A model generated the notes under the pieces. The model did no database searches, had not been told where the DNA came from, and was given only the letters and a program-made list of their open reading frames with translations. Source: Chitinophaga pinensis (lineage in GTDB: Bacteria > Bacteroidota > Bacteroidia > Chitinophagales > UBA10324). From it: a DNA stretch of 64,000 bases. How positions within the stretch are numbered: position 1 is the first letter of the stretch; every line of letters begins with the position of its first letter. The translations under genes were made by a program, and so were the position numbers. Below, piece by piece: positions 9,038 to 16,923 of this stretch. The stretch is taken from positions 1-64,000 of the forward strand of contig CAMDOA010000006.1 in the NCBI GenBank assembly GCA_945903305.1. Reading direction: 5' to 3'.

Positions 9038-9574
9038 TTAATAATGTCTGCTTAATTCTCGTTCCTTTATTTCTTCAGCTCCTGATGATTGAAGCATTTC
9101 CTTCATCTTTCCAATTTCTTCTTCAGTAGTTTTTTTACTGATTCTGAATACCACCGCAAATTTATCGTCGGTGGTGCGTTCATCCAATGTTTCACGAATT
9201 CTACCCGGATATAAACCTGAACGAAGCAAGAATGTTAGTGTCATTCCGATAGAAGCACTCAACACGGTAAATTCAAATAAGATTGGAATAAATGCAGGAA
9301 ATGAAAAGTGTGGTTTGCCTCCAAAATTCAATGGCCAGTCAGAAGTGAAAGACCAGGTCATGAATGAAAGAGCAATAGCAAGTCCGCTAAATCCATAAAT
9401 GAATCCTGTAATGTGAAGGCGCGATTCATTTAACCCCAATGCATCATCTAAACCATGCACTGCAAATGGTGATACCACATCATAAACTTCCAGATGACTT
9501 TCGCGCATTGCTTTTACGCCATCAATCATTTTGTCTTCGTCGCTGTATAATCCTACTAAAAATTTATTTCGCAT
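9038..9574 (-). CDS. actD: Alternative complex III subunit ActD (DUF3341)
   Basis: A 178-aa protein with a soluble N-terminal part, two membrane helices (about 58-75 and 95-117) and a charged C terminus. It fits the DUF3341/ActD family, with the family-typical WPLNFGGKP between the helices. ActD is a structural subunit of the complex without a known cofactor. It starts 3 bp after the actC stop. Confidence 0.93.
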   Translation of the reverse strand: MRNKFLVGLYSDEDKMIDGVKAMRESHLEVYDVVSPFAVHGLDDALGLNESRLHITGFIYGFSGLAIALSFMTWSFTSDWPLNFGGKPHFSFPAFIPILFEFTVLSASIGMTLTFLLRSGLYPGRIRETLDERTTDDKFAVVFRISKKTTEEEIGKMKEMLQSSGAEEIKERELSRHY

Positions 9575-9577
9575 GGT

Positions 9578-10999
9578 TTAATGACCTTGAGTTGTTCCGG
9601 ATAAATCGTTATGACTATGTGCATGAGCAGCAGCAGCTTTTTTCTGTGCATCACCTGAAATTCTTAAAATGTGTTTTGTTTCAGCCATTGCTATTACAGG
9701 CATTGTCTTCGCAAACAGCATAAATGCAGTGAGAAACAATCCAACAGTTCCGGCAAAAATACTTATCTCAACATAAGTCGGAGTATAGTATGACCAAGCC
9801 GAGGGAAGGAAATCGCGGTGAATGGAAGTAACGATAATTACAAAACGCTCGAACCACATTCCGCAATTGATAATGATTGACATGAAGAAAGTAAACCAAA
9901 CACTGCGGCGCAATGAACGAACCCAGAATAATTGCGGACTGATAACATTGCAGGTCATCATTCCCCAATAGGCCCACCAGTAAGGGCCAAGTGCTCTGTT
10001 TGAAAAAGCATATTGCTCGTAAATATTTCCGCTGTACCAAGCAACAAATAATTCAGTGATGTAAGCTGACCCTACAATAGAGCCGGTTAACACAATGATT
10101 TTATTCATTGATTCAATGTGTTCCAAAGTAATATACTCTTGCAGGTTCATTACTTTTCTTGCTACCAACATCAAGGTCAATACCATAGCGAATCCAGAGA
10201 AAATTGCACCAGCAACAAAGTATGGAGGAAAGATGGTAGTATGCCAACCAGGAATAACTGAAGTGGCGAAGTCAAAAGATACTATGGTGTGAACTGAAAG
10301 TACAAGTGGAGTTGAAATACCAGCAAGTACTAATGATAATGCTTCGTGTCGCTGCCAGTGTTTTGCTGAACCCGTCCATCCGAAACTCAGAACGCCGTAA
10401 ATAAATTTTGATAATTTCTTTTTTGCACGATCACGAACTGTTGCTAAATCAGGAATTAATCCGGTGTACCAGAATAAAAGTGAAACAGTAAAGTATGTAG
10501 AGATGGCGAACACATCCCACATTAAAGGTGAGTTGTAGTTTGGCCAAACCGGTCCGCGAGTATTAGGGTATGGAAGGTTGTAAAAAATTAACCAAACACG
10601 ACCCATGTGAAAAATCGGAAACAAACCTGCACATATCACAGCGAAAATGGTCATGGCTTCTGCTGCGCGATTAATAGCCATGCGCCATTTCTGACGAAAC
10701 AATAATAAAATTGCAGAGATCAAAGTTCCTGCGTGACCAATACCAATCCACCAAACGAAATTGGTGATATCCCATCCCCAGTCCACCGTTCTGTTCAATC
10801 CCCACTCTCCTATTCCAAACCAAACTGTCCAACCAATCATGAACAAACCCCATGTCATTAACAACGCGGTGAATGTTATGGTAATCATGAAAAGTCTGGT
10901 GGGCTTGCTTTCTATAGGGCGACAGATATCTTCAGTAATCTGATGATAATTTTTGTTGCCGTAAATAAGCGGGGCCCTTACGGCCGATTCTGCGTGCAT
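9578..10999 (-). CDS. actC: Alternative complex III subunit ActC (NrfD/PsrC-like quinol-binding subunit)
   Basis: A 473-aa integral membrane protein with about ten helices. It belongs to the NrfD/PsrC family and is the expected quinol-oxidising subunit of alternative complex III. Conserved features include the first-helix region WWIGIGHAGTLISA, FPIFHMGRVW and WFERFVIIVTS. A His-containing C-terminal tail (AHAHSHND) is dispensable-looking. The gene is 21 bp downstream of actB and 3 bp upstream of actD. Confidence 0.95.
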   Translation of the reverse strand: MHAESAVRAPLIYGNKNYHQITEDICRPIESKPTRLFMITITFTALLMTWGLFMIGWTVWFGIGEWGLNRTVDWGWDITNFVWWIGIGHAGTLISAILLLFRQKWRMAINRAAEAMTIFAVICAGLFPIFHMGRVWLIFYNLPYPNTRGPVWPNYNSPLMWDVFAISTYFTVSLLFWYTGLIPDLATVRDRAKKKLSKFIYGVLSFGWTGSAKHWQRHEALSLVLAGISTPLVLSVHTIVSFDFATSVIPGWHTTIFPPYFVAGAIFSGFAMVLTLMLVARKVMNLQEYITLEHIESMNKIIVLTGSIVGSAYITELFVAWYSGNIYEQYAFSNRALGPYWWAYWGMMTCNVISPQLFWVRSLRRSVWFTFFMSIIINCGMWFERFVIIVTSIHRDFLPSAWSYYTPTYVEISIFAGTVGLFLTAFMLFAKTMPVIAMAETKHILRISGDAQKKAAAAHAHSHNDLSGTTQGH

Positions 11000-11020
11000 A
11001 ATTTTTCTTTAGTTATCTGA

Positions 11021-14000
11021 TTAAGCCATGTTTTCGTTATTCCTAACTTTAACCATGTAACCGATTGATGGTTTCACATGCAATTCTGCAAGCACATGGT
11101 AATTGCGTTCATCTTCACGGGTTTTTGCAACCGCTGTTTCTTTATTATTTACATCACCAAAAACAATCGCATCAGCAGGACATGCAGATTGACATGCAGT
11201 TTTAGCTTCGCCATCACCCAATGGTCGGTCTTGTTTTTTTGCAGTCAATTTTGCATCCTGTAATTTCTGCACACAGAAACTGCATTTTTCAATCACACCT
11301 CTTGAGCGAACAGTTACATCAGGATTCAACACCATTCGGGTTAAATCGTCAATCATCATGGCGACACCTTCACTCTTATTGTAAGTATTCCAAGGGAAAC
11401 TATCTGCTGTTGTATAATCGAACCAATTGAAACGGCGAACTTTATATGGGCAGTTATTTGCGCAATACCTGGTTCCGATACAACGGTTGTAAGTCATTTG
11501 ATTTAATCCTTCGCTGCTGTGATTAGTAGCTGCAACCGGACAAACATTTTCGCAAGGAGCATTTTCGCAATGCTGACAAAGCATTGGTTGGTGAACCACT
11601 TCAATATCTTCCCAATCTTTTACATCGTCGTATTGATTACCAAGTCCAATGGCATTTGAATGAGATTCCTTGGTTACTCTTTCTTTATCACCTGCAAATG
11701 AATAGTAACGGTCAATGCGAATCCAGTGCATTTCGTGAACACGACGAACTTCATCTTTACCCACTACTGGAACATTATTCTCTGCTGAACAAGCAACCTG
11801 GCAAGCACCACATCCGATACATGAATTCAAATCAATGTTCATTCCCCACCGCAACCCTTCATACTTATGAATTGTTTGAGGATACAGCGTTACTCCATCT
11901 ATCTTTTCAAATTCTTCGGAAGAATGATTTCCTGATTTTGGATTTTTCTTGTATTCTGATAAAGTGGTTTCTTGTAAAATATTCCTTCCTTCAATAGTCC
12001 CATGGGTTTGCGTAATAGCTAATTCATATTTATTGCCTGTTGGTTTTACACTTACACTTGAATTGGAATAATTCATTGTATCAACATTCATTGTAACAAA
12101 TGGATATACATTTTTTCCAACTCCGTTTCCGGCACGGCCACATTTTTCTCTACCCAATCCTACAGCAACTGCTATTGTATTATTTGCCATTCCGGGTTGA
12201 AGAACTACAGGTAATTCCAATTTGAAATCTCCTGCACTTACTTCAATCATATCACCTTCAACCAAATTATTTTCTTTACCATAAGGAACAGAAATCATGG
12301 CAACTGTATCCCAAACCACTTTTGTAATAGGATCCGGATTTTCAAGCAACCAAGGATTGTTTGCATACTTTCCATTTCCTAAACCAACTGATTCAAATAT
12401 CAAGAGCTCCATTCCATCCGACTTCTTTCCACCTAAACCAGAAGCAGCAGCATTTACATCGCCTGCAAATGCAAAAGTGGTTGTTGCAGTAGCCGCTTTT
12501 TCATAAACACCTACACGAACACAATTATCCCAGAATGATTGAAAACTTAATTCCTGAGTTTGAGTTGGGAAAACATATTTCTCCCAATTTTTCTTAATAA
12601 GATTTGAATAATCATCGGCACTATCCATCCATTTCAATAAACTATCAGCTGCCTGACGAGTATTAAAAATCGGATTGATACAAGGTTGGCTCAAACTGTA
12701 TTTTCCTAATTTTACTTCAGCATCATTCCAACTTTCTAAGAAGTGATTATCCGGTAAATGATATTTTACAAAGGAAGTGGTTTCATCATTTCTATCATTG
12801 AAAGAAATTGTGAGCCCAATTTTTTTCAATGCCTCACCGAATTTTTTTCCTTTCGAAAAACTGTAAACCGGATTGGTATTGTAAATGATTAACGCATCAA
12901 CTGAACCTGCTTCCATTTCGGTGAGTAAATCAGAAAAGTCTTTGTCATTTCCCTGCGCAACATTGGAATAATTATCTAAATCAATGGTATTACCGTAGCT
13001 GCCAAGAATATCATTGATAGCATTAATTAATATTTGTGAGTTGGTATTGTTTGAACCGCATACTACTAATGAGGCACCTTTATTCGCCCACATTTCAGCA
13101 GCTGCTTTGTTCAACGATTTGGCAGCTTTATCAGAAACTTTTCCTCCGGTAACTGCAGTTTTTCCTGCAAAACCTGCTATCATATTATAGAGTGCAATTA
13201 TTGCATCTCCTTCTTCGGATGGTTTTATTGCTATTCGTTTATCAGCATTACTACCGGTTAATGACACATTGGATTCAAACTGATAATGGCGCGACATTTC
13301 TGCTTTTGCCTTAGATACTTTTCTGTTGGTTACATATTGCTTGGTGAACTCAATAGGAGATATCCAGGTGCCTAAAAAATCGGCAGCGAATGAAACTATC
13401 ACCTTTGCCCTATCGAAATTGTAACCCGGAATTAATTTTTTACCAAAACTTTTTTCATTGGCAGAAATAATTCCGGAATTTGACATGGGTTCGAAAACTA
13501 TATGCCTTGTATTACCATAGTATGTTCCGAATTCAGCAATCAAATTTTTTGTTGAAGGACTTAAAACTGTAGATGAAAGTATGCGAATGTTTCCTCCCTT
13601 TGTTTTTATTGCAGCTAACTGATTTTTAATATCTGAATCTGCTGCCGACCATTCAATAATTTTCCCTTCTTTTTCAGGTGCAGATGTTCTTGCTTTATCA
13701 TATAAAGAAAGTATAGAAGCTTGTGCACGGGCACTTGTGCCTCCTTTGGTAATAGTTGAATGTGAATTGCCTTCAATTTTAATTGGTCGGCCATCCCTTG
13801 TTTTTACCAATATGCTGCAATAGTCGCTGCCATCAGCATAAGTAGATGCATAATAATTAGCCAATCCCGGAACAATTTCTTCCGGCTTAATAATATATGG
13901 AATTGCCTGGCGAACCGGAATTTTACAACTTGCGGCAACAGTAGCTGCTGTTACACTGAACCCAAGCATTTTTAAAAAATCGCGGCGAGCTCTTGGTTTT

Positions 14001-14128
14001 TGAACAAAGTTGCTGTTAAAAATTTCCTCTATCGGAAGTTCTTCAGCAAACTCTTTGTCGCGCTCATGAATAAACTCCGGCGTTTCTTCTAATTCAGCGA
14101 GACCTTTCCAATATGATTTATTTTCCAT
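11021..14128 (-). CDS. actB: Alternative complex III iron-sulfur subunit ActB (molybdopterin oxidoreductase-like/ferredoxin fusion)
   Basis: A 1035-aa fusion with three parts. A variant twin-arginine segment (RRDFLKMLGF at about residues 48-57) is followed by a possible lipid-attachment Cys68 (VAASC). A large domain follows, related to molybdopterin oxidoreductases, in which the cofactor is known to be absent in Act complexes. From residue 770 there is a ferredoxin domain. The ferredoxin part has 15 cysteines in CIGCGACQVAC, CQHCENAPCENVC, CIGTRYCANNC, CSFC and CQSAC, enough for three [4Fe-4S] and one [3Fe-4S] cluster. These clusters carry electrons from the quinol site to the hemes. Confidence 0.95.
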   Translation of the reverse strand: MENKSYWKGLAELEETPEFIHERDKEFAEELPIEEIFNSNFVQKPRARRDFLKMLGFSVTAATVAASCKIPVRQAIPYIIKPEEIVPGLANYYASTYADGSDYCSILVKTRDGRPIKIEGNSHSTITKGGTSARAQASILSLYDKARTSAPEKEGKIIEWSAADSDIKNQLAAIKTKGGNIRILSSTVLSPSTKNLIAEFGTYYGNTRHIVFEPMSNSGIISANEKSFGKKLIPGYNFDRAKVIVSFAADFLGTWISPIEFTKQYVTNRKVSKAKAEMSRHYQFESNVSLTGSNADKRIAIKPSEEGDAIIALYNMIAGFAGKTAVTGGKVSDKAAKSLNKAAAEMWANKGASLVVCGSNNTNSQILINAINDILGSYGNTIDLDNYSNVAQGNDKDFSDLLTEMEAGSVDALIIYNTNPVYSFSKGKKFGEALKKIGLTISFNDRNDETTSFVKYHLPDNHFLESWNDAEVKLGKYSLSQPCINPIFNTRQAADSLLKWMDSADDYSNLIKKNWEKYVFPTQTQELSFQSFWDNCVRVGVYEKAATATTTFAFAGDVNAAASGLGGKKSDGMELLIFESVGLGNGKYANNPWLLENPDPITKVVWDTVAMISVPYGKENNLVEGDMIEVSAGDFKLELPVVLQPGMANNTIAVAVGLGREKCGRAGNGVGKNVYPFVTMNVDTMNYSNSSVSVKPTGNKYELAITQTHGTIEGRNILQETTLSEYKKNPKSGNHSSEEFEKIDGVTLYPQTIHKYEGLRWGMNIDLNSCIGCGACQVACSAENNVPVVGKDEVRRVHEMHWIRIDRYYSFAGDKERVTKESHSNAIGLGNQYDDVKDWEDIEVVHQPMLCQHCENAPCENVCPVAATNHSSEGLNQMTYNRCIGTRYCANNCPYKVRRFNWFDYTTADSFPWNTYNKSEGVAMMIDDLTRMVLNPDVTVRSRGVIEKCSFCVQKLQDAKLTAKKQDRPLGDGEAKTACQSACPADAIVFGDVNNKETAVAKTREDERNYHVLAELHVKPSIGYMVKVRNNENMA

Positions 14129-14161
14129 CCGGTGTTTTTTTACAACTCGAGTTTGAAAATT

Positions 14162-15409
14162 TTAGTAATGACATTTTTGACATTCCGTTCCACCTAAATC
14201 ACCTCCTGTTACATGTTTTATTTTTCCGGTTTTCAGTTCATCATGCAAGCGTGTAAAGAGTGGTTCGTAGTATTTATTTTGTTCGAAAGTTGTTCCTGTG
14301 TTTCGGTGACAGTTAACACACCAGCCCATTGACAAACTTGAAAATTGCTTCACCTCATCCATGGTTTCAATTGGACCATGACAAGTTTGACAAGCAACCT
14401 CTCCTGCTTTCACATGCTGAGAGTGATTGAAGTAAACATGATCAGGTAGGTTGTGAATTTTTACCCACTTGATTGGTTGGTTATTATCAAAAGCAGCATA
14501 AATTTTTGCAATTTCAGCCGTGCCTGTAATTGGCCCTTCCTTAATTGCTTTGTGGCAATTCATACAAACACTTACTGAAGGTATTGAAGCCACTTTACTT
14601 TTCTCAGCACCAGAGTGACAATACAAACAATTGATTTGATTTTGTCCGGCGTGAATTTTATGGGAGAATTTAATTGGCTGAATGGGTTGGTAATCGCGGC
14701 TGCGACCTAATCCCTGCCCTTCTTTCACCATCCAGTATCCGAGAAACATCACACACATAAATAACATTAAAGCAACATTTCCTTTTGAGAATATGGCTTT
14801 GAAGAACGGGCGCTCTTCAGGTATTTCATCTCCAATTTTTTCTCCTGCGTAATGGCGAAGATTATTGTTGATTCGGAATATTAAAAAACTTATTCCCATT
14901 AACACAACCACTACCACCCACAGAATTCCGGTATAACTATCAGCATTTTCTTCATCAGCTCCGGCACTCCCTGCAGTTGGGGCAGTAGCGGCAACCGGAA
15001 CTTTATTACTCGCATCATTAATATAGGCAATGATGGATTTTATATCATCGTCAGTAAAAGAAAGGAACTGAGTCATGCTCGCTTTCTTGTATTCTTCGAA
15101 AATGGCAATGGCATCTTTATCGCCCGAAGCGCGGAGGGCAACATTGTTTCGAATCCAGCTAATTAACCAAGCTTCAGATCTTTTTTTATCAATATTTTTT
15201 AACGATGGGCCAACTAATACCTGATCTTTATCAGGAGTAACATGGCACGAACGACAGTTGTTTGCATACAATTTTTGACCGTCGGCTACACTTACGGCTG
15301 CATTTGAAACTGAACTGTTAAAATAAAAAACGAAGGAAAAAAGAAATACTATTTTGGCCGAAACCCTTGTTAACTCAGCAATCCGCGAGGGCTTGTAGTA
15401 AAATGTCAT
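14162..15409 (-). CDS. actA: Alternative complex III multiheme cytochrome c ActA with fused monoheme domain
   Basis: First gene of the operon. The ORF track starts at 15478, but the ATG at 15409 is preferred because it gives a clean signal peptide (MTFYYKPSRI..., hydrophobic at about 18-30) and because a -7-like box lies between the two starts. The 415-aa product has six CXXCH sites. One is at Cys52 in a class I cytochrome c domain with a likely Met112 ligand; five are at Cys261, 282, 340, 364 and 410. Two TM helices (about 160-180 and 210-228) separate the monoheme and pentaheme parts. Pentaheme ActA is the electron-exit subunit of the Act complex. The N-terminal sixth heme domain is an added cytochrome module. 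Confidence 0.94.
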   Translation of the reverse strand: MTFYYKPSRIAELTRVSAKIVFLFSFVFYFNSSVSNAAVSVADGQKLYANNCRSCHVTPDKDQVLVGPSLKNIDKKRSEAWLISWIRNNVALRASGDKDAIAIFEEYKKASMTQFLSFTDDDIKSIIAYINDASNKVPVAATAPTAGSAGADEENADSYTGILWVVVVVLMGISFLIFRINNNLRHYAGEKIGDEIPEERPFFKAIFSKGNVALMLFMCVMFLGYWMVKEGQGLGRSRDYQPIQPIKFSHKIHAGQNQINCLYCHSGAEKSKVASIPSVSVCMNCHKAIKEGPITGTAEIAKIYAAFDNNQPIKWVKIHNLPDHVYFNHSQHVKAGEVACQTCHGPIETMDEVKQFSSLSMGWCVNCHRNTGTTFEQNKYYEPLFTRLHDELKTGKIKHVTGGDLGGTECQKCHY

Positions 15410-15751
15410 GCGGGCTATTTTTTTTTGAATGGTGGCAAAAATATACAGGCAAGTGAAGTTTTTACATTCTTGTGACAAAATAATTTAACACAACCATTTT
15501 TAGTGGAGTGTTTCATACCAAATGCACATTCAAAATTTTATTTACTCTGTTCCCTACATTCCTTTGTAACACTTGATGAATAAGGGTTTCAGGCAATTTT
15601 AAAAAATATTAAAGTTTAAATTTTCACTATTTTTCCGATTCGTTTTTTTAACTAATAAATTTTTACTTTAGAATAATTCTAAGATTTTAGAAGCCGGTTT
15701 CAATAATTTGCACGGGCTTTGTCTTTATCCTTGCATTCAACAAGAAAATTT
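15410..15751. other. Divergent intergenic region between actA and a lipoprotein gene
   Basis: 342 bp, very AT-rich, separating the minus-strand act operon from the plus-strand lipoprotein gene. It holds the candidate actA -7 box (15436-15443). No convincing gene, RNA structure or riboswitch was seen. On the plus strand TAATTTG at about 15708-15714 is one base shorter than a standard -7 box and could serve the lipoprotein gene. Confidence 0.6.
15436..15443 (-). promoter_or_regulatory. Candidate -7 box for the act-cta operon
   Basis: On the minus strand this reads TATTTTTG, an exact match to the Bacteroidota -7 consensus TAnnTTTG. It ends 26 nt before the actA ATG at 15409, giving a leader of about 20 nt. 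No TTTG -33 box is found at the expected distance; the nearest lies 32 bp away, which is too far. The call rests on the -7 box and its position only. Confidence 0.35.
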
Positions 15752-16921
15752 ATGAAAAATATTTTTTTACTTTTTGTTTCCATCAGTGTTTTTGGAGGCT
15801 GCACAAGCATTCAAAAAGAATTACGCAATGGCAATTATGATTCAGCTTTTGAAAAAGCATTGAAGCGTGTGAAGAATAATCCCGGAAAAGATAAGTATGC
15901 CATTTGGTTGGAAACTGCCGCCCAAAAAGCATATGCCCGTGATATGAAGCAGGTGGACTACTGGAAAAAAGAGGGAGAACCATCGCGCCTTGTTGACATT
16001 TATTATTTGCTGAATGATATTTATTATCGATTCAATGCAGTGGAACCAATTACACCGCTTGCAATAAAAAGCAGGAATCGTGATGCAAATTTTAAAGATG
16101 TAAGTGATGCAGAATTAATTGCTGCTAAAACAAAAGCGGCTGAATATTTATATGCTCATGCTGTAAAAATTTTAACCAGCAACAATCGATACGATGCCCG
16201 AGATGCATATGAAGAATTGATAAAGGTGAAAGAGTTTTTTCCGGGATTTCGCGATGTGGATGCTCAAATACAGAATGCCTATAATAAAGGTATCAGTCAT
16301 GTGCTGTTGAATGTAGTGAATATGTCGAACGCTATTATGCCTGCCGGATTGGAAAAACAACTGACTACTATTGATTTGGTTGGGCTGAATTCGTTTTGGG
16401 TGAAGTTCGACAGCAAGGCAAATGAAGGAACTACTTATGATTACCGCGTGAAGGTTCAATTGGTAAAAATTGATGCGGGCCCCGAACAGTTATTGAAAAA
16501 TAAATATACCGATACCCGAAAAGTGGATGATGGTTTTGATTATGTGCTGGATGCAAAAGGAAATGTGAAAAAGGATAGCTTGGGTAATGATATAAAAACC
16601 AAAAAATATAAAATGATTGCCTGTGATGTGATTGAAACTGTGCAAAAGAAAGAAGGTATTGTAGGAGCAACCGTCGATTTTTTTACCGCACAAAATGAAT
16701 TGATTTACTCGTACCCTATTAGTGGAATGAGTCATTGGCAGTATGTAAGTGCCATTGCCATCGGCGATTTGAATGCGCTGACTGATGCAAGCCGCGTGAA
16801 ACTTGCACACACCGTTCCTGCACCTTTTATTTTGGATGAAGAAATTGTATTGATGGCCGGCGAACAATTAAAACCTTACTTGAAAAGTGCGATTGAAAAT
16901 AATAGGGGTTTGATGAAATAA
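15752..16921 (+). CDS. Hypothetical lipoprotein with helical repeat-like N-terminal half
   Basis: The ATG at 15752 is chosen over the ORF-track start at 15719. It gives a standard lipoprotein signal, MKNIFLLFVSISVFGGC, with the modified Cys at residue 17. The mature part of about 370 aa begins with TPR-like helices (NGNYDSAFEKALKRVKNNPGKDKY) and ends in a region of mixed strands. I recognise no catalytic motif. It probably sits in the outer or inner membrane facing the periplasm. It converges with the phosphodiesterase fusion gene, with only 2 bp between the stop codons. Function unknown. Confidence 0.85.
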   Translation: MKNIFLLFVSISVFGGCTSIQKELRNGNYDSAFEKALKRVKNNPGKDKYAIWLETAAQKAYARDMKQVDYWKKEGEPSRLVDIYYLLNDIYYRFNAVEPITPLAIKSRNRDANFKDVSDAELIAAKTKAAEYLYAHAVKILTSNNRYDARDAYEELIKVKEFFPGFRDVDAQIQNAYNKGISHVLLNVVNMSNAIMPAGLEKQLTTIDLVGLNSFWVKFDSKANEGTTYDYRVKVQLVKIDAGPEQLLKNKYTDTRKVDDGFDYVLDAKGNVKKDSLGNDIKTKKYKMIACDVIETVQKKEGIVGATVDFFTAQNELIYSYPISGMSHWQYVSAIAIGDLNALTDASRVKLAHTVPAPFILDEEIVLMAGEQLKPYLKSAIENNRGLMK

Positions 16922-16923
16922 TA

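Noticed and set aside
15410-15478. Longer actA start at 15478 in the ORF track
   Set aside because: It would put 23 residues (MSQECKNFTCLY...) before the signal peptide and would span the candidate -7 box.
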